NCBI RefSeq assembly: GCF_003073135.1
Contig: NZ_PGDQ01000006.1
Coordinates: 248,001 to 312,000, forward strand
Source of the DNA: Euzebya rosea
Lineage (GTDB): Bacteria > Actinomycetota > Nitriliruptoria > Euzebyales > Euzebyaceae
Length of the DNA stretch: 64,000 nucleotides
Reading direction: 5' to 3'
Shown: positions 55,983 to 64,000 of the stretch, in pieces
Layout: each line of letters begins with the position of its first letter
Position numbering within the stretch: the first letter of the stretch is position 1
Program-made: the position numbers and the translations under genes
The notes under the pieces: generated by a model
Seen by the model: only the letters and a program-made list of their open reading frames with translations
What the model was told of the DNA's origin: nothing
Databases searched by the model: none

Positions 55983-57130
55983 CAGCCCTCCACCCCGTCC
56001 AGGTACTCCTCGCCCAGGGCCTTGGCGATCCCCAGCCGCAGCACCTCCGACGCACCCTCGTAGACCCGCATCGGCCGTGCCGTCCGGTAGGCCCGCTCGA
56101 CGACGGAGTCCGCCACCAGCCCCCACCTGCCCATCACCTGCACGCACCGGTCGACGATCCGCCCGACTGCCTCCGACGCGGCCAGCTTGGCCATCGAGGA
56201 GTGGGGCAGCGCCGACAACGGGTCCTGCCTGGCACGTGCCGCCGAGCGGTAGGTCAGCAGCCGCGCCTGCTCCAGGTCGGTCCACGAGTCGGCCAGCAGC
56301 GCCGCCACGGCACCCAGCCGGGCCAGCGGACGGCCGAACTGCACCCGTTCGTTGGCGTGGCGAGTGGCCTCGCGCAGCGCCGCCTCGGCCAGCCCGATCG
56401 ACGCCCCGGCCACCGACACACGGAACACCGCCAGGGTCGACAGCACCAGGTCGAACCCGCGGCCGGGCTCGCCCAGCCGGTTCGCCGGATCCACGACCAC
56501 GTTGTCGAAGGTGACCGAGCCCAGCACGTGCGGGGCGATGATCGGCGGAGTCGGCCCGAAGGTGATCCCCTCGGCGTCGGCGGGTACCAGCACGACGGAG
56601 AAGCCGTCCCCCTCCTTGGCCAGCACCGTGTAGAAGGCCGCATGGCCCGCGTTGGAGATGAACGCCTTCTCGCCGTCGACCACCAGCCCGTCGGCGGTCT
56701 CGGTCACGGTCGTGGTCAGCGACTTGAGGTCGGACCCCGCGACCGGCTCGGTCAGCGCCAGCGCCGCCAGGACCTCGGCCCGGGCGACGCGGGGGAGCCA
56801 GCGCTCCTGCTGCTCGGCCGACCCGCCACGCGTGATCGCGTAGCTGCCGATGCCCTGCAGCGCGAACAACGAGTCGAGGTGGGAGGACGTGCCCATCAGC
56901 CCCTCCCGCGCCACGCACACCGCCAGCGGGTCGACGTCGTCGAACCGGCCGCCGTGCACCTTGGGGACCATCAGCTCGGTCAAGCTGCTGTCCTGCAGCG
57001 CCGACAGGACGGCAGGGTGGATCCGGTCGCTCAGCCCGTCGGCCTCCACGGCCACATCGGCGATGCCGGCAGCGACACCCCGCGCCTCCTCACGGATCGC
57101 GGCGTACCGCTCGGGCAGCTCGAACTCCAT
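55982..57130 (-). CDS. Acyl-CoA dehydrogenase
   Basis: A 382-residue flavoprotein; ATG 57130, with GAGGAG seven bases upstream (a GTG one codon earlier is possible). Family motifs: LALTEPVAGSDLKSLTT, KAFISNAGHAAFYTVLA, and at the C-terminus MRVYEGASEVLRLGIAKALG, where Glu of YEGA is the likely base. The N-terminal half is a helical domain with ALQDSSLTELMVPKVHGG. It is coupled to the SDR and divergent from the hydratase at 57277. Confidence 0.9.
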   Translation of the reverse strand: MEFELPERYAAIREEARGVAAGIADVAVEADGLSDRIHPAVLSALQDSSLTELMVPKVHGGRFDDVDPLAVCVAREGLMGTSSHLDSLFALQGIGSYAITRGGSAEQQERWLPRVARAEVLAALALTEPVAGSDLKSLTTTVTETADGLVVDGEKAFISNAGHAAFYTVLAKEGDGFSVVLVPADAEGITFGPTPPIIAPHVLGSVTFDNVVVDPANRLGEPGRGFDLVLSTLAVFRVSVAGASIGLAEAALREATRHANERVQFGRPLARLGAVAALLADSWTDLEQARLLTYRSAARARQDPLSALPHSSMAKLAASEAVGRIVDRCVQVMGRWGLVADSVVERAYRTARPMRVYEGASEVLRLGIAKALGEEYLDGVEG

Positions 57131-57276
57131 CACGTTGCTCCTCGGGCCCGCTCGGGGCGGTTGTGGTCGGCGCCGCTCGGCGCGTCCGGTTGGCGCCCAG
57201 GGGACGCGCTATTTATGATCACTAATCGTATGCTAGACGGCAAGCCGGAGTCGAACGAGGAAGAGGCGGTCAGGGC

Positions 57277-58050
57277 ATGACGGACGTGGTCAGCGAGCGG
57301 CGGGGCGAGGTCGCCTGGATCCGGTTGAACCGGCCGGACCGGATGAACGCCTACGACCAGGCGATGGCCGACGAGCTGATCACGGCCATCCGTGACGCCG
57401 CGGACGCCGGCGTGATCGTCATCACCGGCACCGACCGGGCGTTCTGCGCCGGCGGATTCCTCGCCAACCTGCAGGACCCCGACCCCGCCGAGCTGCGCGG
57501 CATGTTCTACAACTCGCTGCGGTTCACCGACGAGATCCGCAACTCGCCCCGCCCGGTCATCGCCGCCGTCAACGGCGCCGCGGCCGGTGGCGGCAACGAG
57601 CTGGTCGTCGCCTGTGACCTGGCGATCGCCTCGGACCGCGCCACCTTCGGGCAGACCGGCCCGAAGATCGGCAGCGCCCCGGTGCTCGGCGGCACCAACC
57701 TGCTGGCCGCCCAGATCGGCGAGAAGCGCGCCAAGGAGGTCAGCTTCCTCTGTCGCCGCTACGACGCCGCCACCGCCGCCGAGTGGGGCTGGGTCAACGA
57801 GGTCGTCCCCCACGACGAGCTCGACGAGGCGGTGACCCGCTGGGCCGACGACCTGCTGGCCAACAGCCCGCGCTACCTGGAGATCGCCAAGATCAGCTCC
57901 AACCTGTGGTGGAACGCCTCGCGCGACAACATGCTGCAGGGGCTCGGCATGCTCGTGCAGGCCATCGGCTCCGACGACATGGTCGAGGGCGCCAGCGCGT
58001 TCATGCAGAAGCGTCCGCCGCAGTGGCCCGGCCGCGCGACGAGGGACTGA
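57277..58050 (+). CDS. Enoyl-CoA hydratase/isomerase
   Basis: A 257-residue crotonase-fold protein; ATG 57277. The oxyanion loop is FCAGGFLANLQDP; active-site NGAAAGGGNELVVACDLAIAS and FGQTGPKIGSAPVLGGTNLL. The first Glu is retained in NEL, but the second hydratase Glu position is Gly/Ser (GPKIGS), and the C-terminus has KISSNLWWNASR. The segment TGPKIGS...GGTNLL recalls DHNA synthase (MenB)-like and 2-ketocyclohexyl (BadI) hydrolase-type crotonases, which do ring-closing or ring-opening rather than hydration. Seven bases before the ligase start. Confidence 0.85.
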   Translation: MTDVVSERRGEVAWIRLNRPDRMNAYDQAMADELITAIRDAADAGVIVITGTDRAFCAGGFLANLQDPDPAELRGMFYNSLRFTDEIRNSPRPVIAAVNGAAAGGGNELVVACDLAIASDRATFGQTGPKIGSAPVLGGTNLLAAQIGEKRAKEVSFLCRRYDAATAAEWGWVNEVVPHDELDEAVTRWADDLLANSPRYLEIAKISSNLWWNASRDNMLQGLGMLVQAIGSDDMVEGASAFMQKRPPQWPGRATRD

Positions 58051-58057
58051 TCGATCG

Positions 58058-59713
58058 ATGAGCCGCACCGCCGCAACCTACGACGAGATGGTCCCGACCT
58101 TCGCCGACCCCGAGCAGTGGACGCTGCCACGCGTCCTCGCGACCCGGGCAGCCAGCCACGGCGACCGGACCTACCTGGACTGCCCGGAGGAGGGCGTGGC
58201 GCTGACCTACGCCGAGGTCCACCACCGCGCCGGCCTGATCGCCACCGGGCTGCTGGACATCGCCGACCCCGGCGACCGGGTGCTGATCATGGCCCCCAAC
58301 TCCTCCGCCTACGTCCTGTCGTGGTTCGGCGCCGCCATGGCCGGCATGGTCGAGGTGCCGATCAACACTTCCTACCTGGGCGACTTCCTGGCCCACCAGG
58401 TCCGCGTCGCCGGGCCGACCGTCGCCGTCATCGACGCCGGGTTCGCCGACCGCTTCCTCGCCATCCCCGAGGCCACCAGCAGCATCCGCCGGTTCGCCGT
58501 GCTCGGTGAGGACGAGCCGACGACGGCTGCCTGCGCCCGGCTCCGCGACGCCGGCTGGGACGCCGCCCCCTGGGCCGACCTGGCCGCCGACGAGACACGC
58601 GACGAGCTGCCGGACCCCGATCCGAAGGACCCGGTGGGCATCCTCTTCACCTCAGGCACGACCGGCCCCTCCAAGGGGGTCGTGATGGCCAACGCCCACA
58701 TGTACTTCTTCGCCGACGAGTGCGTCAGCCTGACCCGGCTGACCGACGAGGACACCTACCTGGTGATGGGGCCGCTGTTCCACGGCAACGCCCAGTTCCT
58801 CGCGGCGTACCCGGCGCTGATCGCCGGTGCACGGTTCGTGCTGCACACCCGCTTCTCCGCGACCCGCTGGACCGACCGGATCCGCGACGCCCGCGCGACG
58901 GTCACCAACTTCGTCGGCGTGATGATGGACTTCGTCTGGAAGCAACCGGCCCGGGACGACGACGCCGACAACGATCTGCGCTGTGTCTTCGCCGCCCCGA
59001 CCGCCAGCTATGTCGACGCGTTCCGCGACCGGTTCGGCGTCGAGGCGTTCGTGGAGGTGTTCGGGCTGACCGAGACCTCGATGCCGATCATGACCCCCTA
59101 CGGCGTCGACCGTCCCGCAGGGGCGGCCGGCCGGCTCAACGCCGACTGGTTCGACGTGCGCCTGGTCGACCCCGAGACCGACGAGGAGGTCCCCGTCGGC
59201 GAGGTCGGCGAGCTGGTCGTCCGGCCGAAGGTGCCGTGGATCACGACGCTCGGCTACTACGGGATGCCGGAGAAGACCGTCGAGGCCTTCCGCAACCTGT
59301 GGTTCCACACCGGCGATGGGCTGCGGCGCGACGACGACGGTTGGTTCTACTTCGTCGACCGGCTCAAGGACGCCCTGCGGCGGCGGGGCGAGAACATCTC
59401 CTCCTACGAGGTCGAGTCACCCCTGCTGGCCCACCCCGACATCGCCGAGTGCGCCGTCATCGCCGTCCCCGCCGACCACGACGCTGGCGAGGACGAGGTC
59501 ATGGCCGTCGTCGTGCCGAGCCCCGGCGCGACCATCGACGCCGACACGGTGTGGGCCTGGGCAGCCGACCGCGTGCCCGACTTCGCCATCCCCCGATACG
59601 TCCGCGTCGTCGACGCCCTGCCCATGACCCCGTCGGGCAAGATCCGCAAGAGGGAACTCCGCGCCGACGGCGTCACCGCCGACACCGCCGACCGCACCCG
59701 CCAGCCCGCCTGA
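58058..59713 (+). CDS. AMP-dependent acyl-CoA synthetase
   Basis: A 551-residue ANL ligase; ATG 58058, seven bases after the hydratase. Phosphate loop LFTSGTTGPSKGVVMANAH; FGLTETSMP; WFHTGDGLRRDDDGWFYFVD; hinge DRLKDALRRRGENISSYEVE; C-terminal catalytic Lys in MTPSGKIRKREL. It is closest in this window to the ligase at 8101, with the same central segments. Substrate unknown, but pairing with a ring-cleaving-type crotonase fits cyclic acids. Confidence 0.92.
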   Translation: MSRTAATYDEMVPTFADPEQWTLPRVLATRAASHGDRTYLDCPEEGVALTYAEVHHRAGLIATGLLDIADPGDRVLIMAPNSSAYVLSWFGAAMAGMVEVPINTSYLGDFLAHQVRVAGPTVAVIDAGFADRFLAIPEATSSIRRFAVLGEDEPTTAACARLRDAGWDAAPWADLAADETRDELPDPDPKDPVGILFTSGTTGPSKGVVMANAHMYFFADECVSLTRLTDEDTYLVMGPLFHGNAQFLAAYPALIAGARFVLHTRFSATRWTDRIRDARATVTNFVGVMMDFVWKQPARDDDADNDLRCVFAAPTASYVDAFRDRFGVEAFVEVFGLTETSMPIMTPYGVDRPAGAAGRLNADWFDVRLVDPETDEEVPVGEVGELVVRPKVPWITTLGYYGMPEKTVEAFRNLWFHTGDGLRRDDDGWFYFVDRLKDALRRRGENISSYEVESPLLAHPDIAECAVIAVPADHDAGEDEVMAVVVPSPGATIDADTVWAWAADRVPDFAIPRYVRVVDALPMTPSGKIRKRELRADGVTADTADRTRQPA

Positions 59714-59716
59714 CCG

Positions 59717-59757
59717 CCGCCGCAGCGACCGCCGGCTCGCGGCGGCGCGGCGGCGCG
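59717..59757 (+). terminator. GC-rich hairpin after the ligase gene
   Basis: GCCGCCGC and GCGGCGGC repeats between the ligase and the convergent duplicated-protein gene can form a stem of about eight base pairs, suitable as a bidirectional terminator. Confidence 0.45.
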
Positions 59758-59758
59758 A

Positions 59759-60655
59759 TCACCCCTCCAGCAGCCGAACGGCCGCCTCGCGGGCCGACAT
59801 GCCCACGGTGACCCCGCGGGCCACGGCCACGGTGTTGGCGGCGCTGATCGTGCCGTCGGCCCACGTCGACAGGCCATCGCCCATGCGGGCGGTGCGGGCG
59901 TCGACGGTGGCGCCGGCCAGGCCCTCGGCCTCGACGATCGCCAGGCCGGCGATGCCCGAGCCGTCGCGGCCCCAGCCACCGTCGGAGCAGATGAACCCGT
60001 GGGGGGCGACGTCCAGCAGGTAGGGCACGGCGCTCCGGCCGGTGTGGCCGGCGGTGCACAGGACGTTGCGGCCCCGGTCCTCCTCCTCCCCGAAGGCGAT
60101 CGAGTCGGTGCACACCACCTGCCGGCCGTCGGCCGCCGTGTGCACGACCGTCCGGTTGGTGATCGCCGACGGCTCGCCGGCCGCGCCCGGATCACGCTCG
60201 AGCATCAGCACCGCCGCCTCCTTCGCCGGCATGCCCTCCTGCACGCCGCAGCGACGCGCCGGTTCGTTCAGCCGCGAGATGACGGCTCGCTCGAACAGGT
60301 CCACGCCGTTGCCGAGCTCGACGGTCATCACGTCGACGGCCGCGGCGGGGATGTCCAGCGCCTCGAGGTACCAGAGCCCCGCGATGCCGGCGCCGTCCGG
60401 ACCGATGCCGCAGTCCATGCCGATCGCCCCGCGGGGACGGTGCGAGGCGATGAACCGGGCCGGCAGGACTCCCGCGTAGGAGGCGTTGCACACCACGTCG
60501 CGGTCACGGTTGGCCGCCGCCACGTGATAGGCCGAGTCGCACGCCACCACCCGCCCACGCGGAGAGCTGTGGACGACGGTCTGCAGGTCGGGCACGGGGC
60601 CGTGCTCGTGGGAGATCGGGTCGGGAGTGCTCAGGACGAGGATCCTGCGGTCCAC
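59759..60655 (-). CDS. Unrecognised protein made of two homologous halves (paralogue 2)
   Basis: A 298-residue protein, homologous along its length to that at 40354. The GTG at 60655 lies 25 bases inside the upstream SnoaL gene. Half 1 begins GRVVACDSAYHV and half 2 GRQVVCTDSIAF; both have the DRDVV/RGRNVL strand, an RP/PH turn, DCG-GP or DGGWGR, GIAGL, and a closing GMPAKEAA or GMSAREAA. The DGG-GK of paralogue 1 is partly changed (MDCGIGP), but the general pattern is kept. It follows the P450 and SnoaL genes in a coupled operon, whereas paralogue 1 heads a ligase/thiolase operon. Function unknown. Confidence 0.78.
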   Translation of the reverse strand: MDRRILVLSTPDPISHEHGPVPDLQTVVHSSPRGRVVACDSAYHVAAANRDRDVVCNASYAGVLPARFIASHRPRGAIGMDCGIGPDGAGIAGLWYLEALDIPAAAVDVMTVELGNGVDLFERAVISRLNEPARRCGVQEGMPAKEAAVLMLERDPGAAGEPSAITNRTVVHTAADGRQVVCTDSIAFGEEEDRGRNVLCTAGHTGRSAVPYLLDVAPHGFICSDGGWGRDGSGIAGLAIVEAEGLAGATVDARTARMGDGLSTWADGTISAANTVAVARGVTVGMSAREAAVRLLEG

Positions 60656-61176
60656 GAGGCCCAGGTGTCCAGCGACTCGGGCAGCTCGGCCTCCGCCCTC
60701 GGGGTGTTCGGCCAGCGCTTGCGAAGGCCTTCCGACAACCCGTCGGCCAGCTGGGCAAGCGGCATGGCGTACAGCTGGCGGACCCGGCGTTCGACGAACC
60801 GCCACCCGTCGGCGGTTCGGCGGTACCGGTCGTGATAGCGGAGCGCCACCCAGAACGCCCCGTCGGGCATGCCGAGCTCGGCGTGGGCGGTGACGATCCC
60901 GTGGGCCTCGTCGTCGGAGGCGAACTCCACCGTCTGGCTGTGGGGGATGTGGAAGCTCGCCTCGAACATCCGCATCCGCTCGACGTAGTGGTCGACGACC
61001 TCGTCCCGGCCGGACACCGGGCCGACGGTCGACTCGAAGACCGCGTCGTCGGTCCACAGCGCCCGCAGCGCGTCGAGGTCACGGTCGTCCACGACCCGGC
61101 CGTAGGTGGCGACGAGGTCCGACAGCGCCTGCCGGTCCTCCAGCCTGCGGATGCGTGTCTCGATGTCGGTGGTCAT
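60631..61176 (-). CDS. SnoaL/NTF2-like protein
   Basis: A 181-residue NTF2-fold protein. ATG 61176 is preferred, with TTGGAG five bases before it; a start at 61218 would overlap the P450 stop (ATGA) and add 14 residues. The pattern RRLEDRQALSDLVATYGRVVDDRDLDALRALWTDDAVF is split here as start and end; VSGRDEVVDHYVERM and FHIPHSQTVEF follow, a SnoaL_4 type. It probably assists the P450 pathway, for instance as isomerase or cyclase. It overlaps the following duplicated-protein gene. Confidence 0.82.
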   Translation of the reverse strand: MTTDIETRIRRLEDRQALSDLVATYGRVVDDRDLDALRALWTDDAVFESTVGPVSGRDEVVDHYVERMRMFEASFHIPHSQTVEFASDDEAHGIVTAHAELGMPDGAFWVALRYHDRYRRTADGWRFVERRVRQLYAMPLAQLADGLSEGLRKRWPNTPRAEAELPESLDTWASWTAGSSS

Positions 61177-61214
61177 GGCGTCTCCAAGGGGGGTCGTGGA
61201 CAGGGTGTCGGAGG

Positions 61215-62444
61215 TCATGCGCGCTGCAGGGTCACGTCGACGCGCGAGGGGGAGACCAGCAGGAACCCCTCGGGCTGCGGGGGCGTGTCGTCGACGAACG
61301 TCGCGCCGGCCACCCGCTCGACCAGGGCGCCCACGCCGTGCAGCAGCTCGGTGCGGGCCAGCTGGGACCCGGTGCAGTGGTGGCGTCCCGCGCCGAACGG
61401 CAGGATCGTCCCGGCGTTGGTGAACTGCCGCTCGGGCGCGTCGGTGAAGCGGTCGAAGGCGAACGTGTCGGGCTCGTCGAACACCGACTCGTCGCGGTTG
61501 GCCGATGCCAGCAGGACCACCAGCCGGGACCCCTCGGCGATGTGGGTGCCGTGCACCTCCACGTTCTGGGTGGCCCGTCGTGTCAAGCCGTGCACCGGCG
61601 GGAACACGCGCAGGGTCTCGGCGATGACCGACCCGATCAGCGACGGGTCGTCACGGAGGGCCTGCCACCGCGCCGGGTCGCTGAACAGGTGCACGAACAG
61701 GCTGGACAGCGCGCGCTCGGTCGTCTCCACGCCGGCGGTCAGCAGGAACGCGGTGAAGGCCAGGATCTGCTCGACCGGCAGCGGTTCGCCGTCGTAGGTG
61801 GCGGTGCACAGGTCCGACAGCAGGTCCTCGCCGGGCGACTCGCGCCGCTCGGCGATGATCGGGTCGAGGAAGGTCTTGAGGTCGGCGACCGCCTCGAACG
61901 CCCGCGCGCGCTTCTCGGGATGGCCGATGGAGGAGACCCCGCCGGCGGCGATGTCGTCGTACCACTCGCGGAAGCGGTGGGCGTCCTCGATGCCGAGCAG
62001 CTCACCGATGGCCAGCAGCGGGATCCACATCGCGTACTCGCTCTTGAGGTCGACCGGGCCGTCGGCGGTGGCGACCTCCTCGGCCACCCGGCGGGCGGTG
62101 TCGGCGACGAAGGCGTCGAAGGACTCCACGGCCTTGGGGCTGCGCAGCCGGCGGGCGACGATGCCGCCCTTCTTCTGGTGCTCGCGGCCCTGCCACTGGA
62201 GGATCGACGGCCCGTACACCGGCGCGCCCGGTCCCTCCCGCAGGGTGGCGTAGCGCTCCTCGTCGGCCAGTACGCCCTTGACGTCGTCGTAGCGCGAGAG
62301 CACCCAGGCGTCCAGCCGCTGGCTGAAGAACAGCGGCGCGTCGTGGCGGCAACGGCGGAACAGGTCGTGGCGGTCGACGGTCGGATCGTCGGCGGCGAAG
62401 CGTTCGAAGTCCTCCATCGCGGGTGGGGTGGCGACGCTCGTCAT
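61215..62444 (-). CDS. Cytochrome P450
   Basis: A 409-residue soluble bacterial P450, hydroxylating a lipophilic substrate with electrons from ferredoxin. The heme-binding loop is LPFGAGRHHCTGSQ with Cys357; the I-helix is LTAGVETTER (oxygen activation, Thr-Thr); and the ExxR is in ETLRVFPPVH. No ferredoxin or reductase gene is adjacent. The first gene of a P450 - SnoaL - duplicated-protein operon, divergent from an SDR. The family is like the terpene- or steroid-oxidising CYP families, but cannot be fixed. Confidence 0.93.
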   Translation of the reverse strand: MTSVATPPAMEDFERFAADDPTVDRHDLFRRCRHDAPLFFSQRLDAWVLSRYDDVKGVLADEERYATLREGPGAPVYGPSILQWQGREHQKKGGIVARRLRSPKAVESFDAFVADTARRVAEEVATADGPVDLKSEYAMWIPLLAIGELLGIEDAHRFREWYDDIAAGGVSSIGHPEKRARAFEAVADLKTFLDPIIAERRESPGEDLLSDLCTATYDGEPLPVEQILAFTAFLLTAGVETTERALSSLFVHLFSDPARWQALRDDPSLIGSVIAETLRVFPPVHGLTRRATQNVEVHGTHIAEGSRLVVLLASANRDESVFDEPDTFAFDRFTDAPERQFTNAGTILPFGAGRHHCTGSQLARTELLHGVGALVERVAGATFVDDTPPQPEGFLLVSPSRVDVTLQRA

Positions 62445-62525
62445 GGTTCGGCTCCTCGTGAAGGCGCGGCTGCGTGACCCCCTTTGCGGGGTATTGATGA
62501 ACCTAGACCCGAGACGGTGGTAGGT

Positions 62526-62545
62526 TCAACCGAATGTTTGGTAAG
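62526..62545. promoter_or_regulatory. Family 1 operator between the P450 and SDR genes
   Basis: On the reverse strand this site reads CTTACCAAACATTCGGTTGA, matching the site upstream of the LIV operon (9767-9786) at 15 of 20 positions. It lies 54 bp before the SDR ATG. AACCTA (62500-62505) and TAGGTT (62521-62526) form a further inverted repeat nearby. Confidence 0.5.
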
Positions 62546-62598
62546 TGGCGTCGACGTGGCGCTGCTCGACGACATCCATCACCCCGGAGGGCAGACAG

Positions 62599-63387
62599 AT
62601 GACACAACGACTCGCAGGCAAGGTGGCCGTGGTGACCGGCGCCGGATCGGGCATCGGCGCCGCATCCGCTCGACGGTTCGCCGAGGAGGGCGCGAAGGTC
62701 GTCCTCGTCGACCTCAACGCCGACGGCATCGAGGCCGAGACCCAGAAGATCCTCGACGCCGGCGGTACGGCCATGGCCATCCCGACCGACGTCACGTCGC
62801 TGGAGGCGTGCGACGCGATGGCGGCCGCCGCAGCCGAGGCCTACGGCCCCGTCGACGTGCTGTACGCCAACGCCGGCATCGCCGGGACCGGCAACGTCGT
62901 CGACTGCACCCCGGAGATGTGGGACAAGGTCATCGCCGTCATGCTGACCGGCGTCTGGTACTCCCAGCGCGCCATCGCCAAGCAGATGGTGGACAACGGT
63001 GGCGGGTCGATCATCAACCAGGCCAGCATCGGCGGGATCATCGGCGTGAAGGGCATCTTCCCCTACGCCGCCGCCAAGGCCGGCGTCATCGGCATGACCA
63101 AGCAGTCGGCCGTCGAGATGGGGCAGTACGGCATCCGCTTCAACGCCATCGCACCCGGCACCGCACCGACGCCGCTGGTCACCGCCACCTACGAGCAGAA
63201 GGGTGGCTCCGGCGGCGACTACACGTCGGTGGAGGAGGGGTTGGCCAACGCCACCGCCAAGTACCCGATCGGTCGCCTCGGAACGGTCGACGACATCGCC
63301 AACCTGGCGCTGTTCCTCGCCAGCGACGAAGCCGCCTGGATCACCGGGTCGGTCTACATCATCGACGGGGGCATGACCGCCGGCTGA
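62599..63387 (+). CDS. Short-chain dehydrogenase/reductase (SDR)
   Basis: A 262-residue classical SDR; ATG 62599, GGAGG eight bases upstream. Cofactor motif VTGAGSGIGAASA; the acidic Asp after strand 2 (VLVDLNADG) indicates NAD(H). NAG is ANAGIAG; Ser and YxxxK are in INQASIGGI and YAAAKAG. The C-terminus TGSVYIIDGGMTAG is typical. It may oxidise an alcohol made by the divergent P450. Confidence 0.92.
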   Translation: MTQRLAGKVAVVTGAGSGIGAASARRFAEEGAKVVLVDLNADGIEAETQKILDAGGTAMAIPTDVTSLEACDAMAAAAAEAYGPVDVLYANAGIAGTGNVVDCTPEMWDKVIAVMLTGVWYSQRAIAKQMVDNGGGSIINQASIGGIIGVKGIFPYAAAKAGVIGMTKQSAVEMGQYGIRFNAIAPGTAPTPLVTATYEQKGGSGGDYTSVEEGLANATAKYPIGRLGTVDDIANLALFLASDEAAWITGSVYIIDGGMTAG

Positions 63388-63501
63388 TCGCCGCCCGGCG
63401 CGGTCGGTCCGGGCATCCTCGGTGACCACATCGAGAGGGTTCGTTCCGAGACGATCGGTGAAGGCTCGTGGCACCCAGACCCGCCGATGACAGGGGACCC
63501 C

Positions 63502-64000
63502 GTGACCGACCAGCGCCCGCCCACGACCACCGACGCCGGCATCCCCGTGGCCAGCGACGAGTACTCCCTGACCGTCGGGTCCGACGGTCCCATCCTGCTG
63601 CAGGACCACTACCTGATCGAGCAGATGGCGCAGTTCAACCGGGAACGCATCCCGGAACGGCAGCCGCACGCCAAGGGCTCGGGGGCCTTCGGCCACTTCG
63701 AGGTGACCGGCGACGTGTCGGCCTGGACCAAGGCCGATGTGTTCCAGCCCGGTCGTGCGACCGATGTCGCGGCCCGGTTCTCCACCGTGGCCGGCGAGCG
63801 GGGCAGCCCCGACACGTGGCGTGACCCCCGTGGCTTCGCGCTGAAGTTCTACACCGAGCAGGGCAACTACGACATGGTGGGCAACAACACCCCCGTGTTC
63901 TTCGTCCGCGACCCGATGAAGTTCCAGCACTTCATCCGCTCCCAGAAGCGGCGGGCCGACTCGGGACTTCGCGACCACGACATGCAGTGGGACTTCTGGA
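63502..64000 (+). CDS. Catalase (3' end missing)
   Basis: The first about 166 residues of a heme catalase, running off the right edge. GTG 63502 is preferred, with GGGGA just upstream; ATG 63487 is the alternative. Motifs: the distal His in [12 protein letters not shown]; substrate-channel Val/Phe in [21 protein letters not shown] (broken); and the distal Asn in [18 protein letters not shown]. It removes H2O2, which the FMN oxidase, acyl-CoA oxidising enzymes and P450 may leak. Linkage to the SDR gene is not shown; the gap is 114 bp. Confidence 0.92.
   Translation, partial: MTDQRPPTTTDAGIPVASDEYSLTVGSDGPILLQDHYLIEQMAQFNRERIPERQPHAKGSGAFGHFEVTGDVSAWTKADVFQPGRATDVAARFSTVAGERGSPDTWRDPRGFALKFYTEQGNYDMVGNNTPVFFVRDPMKFQHFIRSQKRRADSGLRDHDMQWDFW

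Noticed and set aside
1-64000. Integrated phage, plasmid or IS elements
   Set aside because: No integrase, transposase, capsid or replication gene is found, and gene composition is even through the window.

Overview
The window is GC-rich, densely packed chromosomal DNA, probably from a free-living Actinomycetota. The reasons are about 70% GC, many GTG starts, short intergenic gaps, lipoproteins with acidic Asp/Glu/Ser linkers, a cell-wall-binding repeat 2 protein, and acyl-CoA catabolism genes typical of that phylum. A Nitriliruptoria/Euzebya-like host is a guess. I see no rRNA, tRNA, transposase, integrase or CRISPR array. Both ends cut through genes: a TIM-barrel sugar isomerase on the left and a catalase on the right.

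Layout. 1-6.1 kb: isomerase end, SnoaL protein, alpha/beta hydrolase, lipoprotein, large CWB2 surface protein, EamA transporter. 6.2-7.8 kb: a two-gene operon whose second gene is a UGSC-family selenoprotein read through an in-frame TGA. 8.1-20.2 kb: acyl-CoA ligase, then a SnoaL - LivH - LivM - LivF - LivG - degenerate AMP-binding protein - FMN 2-hydroxy-acid oxidase - LIV lipoprotein - KstD-like flavoprotein block. 20.4-22.2 kb: VOC protein and RibA divergent from a MarR regulator. 22.2-25.9 kb: aldolase / AhpD-like / TPP enzyme / PhnD-like binding-protein operon. 26-30.3 kb: two ketopantoate-reductase paralogues, SnoaL, GlsB-like membrane protein, second KstD-like flavoprotein. 30.5-45.2 kb: beta-oxidation genes (acyl-CoA dehydrogenases, fused hydratase/dehydrogenase, hydratase, carboxyltransferase, TetR and GntR regulators) and an operon of an unknown internally duplicated protein, DUF35 protein, ligase, Cys-less thiolase-fold protein and hydroxyacyl-CoA dehydrogenase. 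45.2-49.3 kb: TRAP transporter and cupin. 49.4-59.7 kb: thiolase, hydratases, VOC, XRE-cupin regulator with an MFS exporter, SDR/dehydrogenase pair, ligase. 59.8-64 kb: P450 / SnoaL / second duplicated protein operon, SDR, catalase.

Taken together this looks like a catabolic island for carboxylic acids activated as CoA esters (lipid, terpenoid, steroid-side-chain or aromatic). It has three uptake or export systems (LIV, TRAP, MFS), four AMP-binding proteins, three acyl-CoA dehydrogenases, four hydratase modules, two thiolase-fold proteins and five NTF2/SnoaL proteins. Three recurring palindrome or motif families in the promoter gaps suggest that the operons form small regulons. The substrates cannot be read from sequence.

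The two items most worth attention are the selenoprotein (TGA at 7580-7582 with a bacterial-SECIS-like hairpin at 7596-7610), which standard gene calling would split, and the unrecognised internally duplicated family present twice (40354-41220 and 59759-60655).
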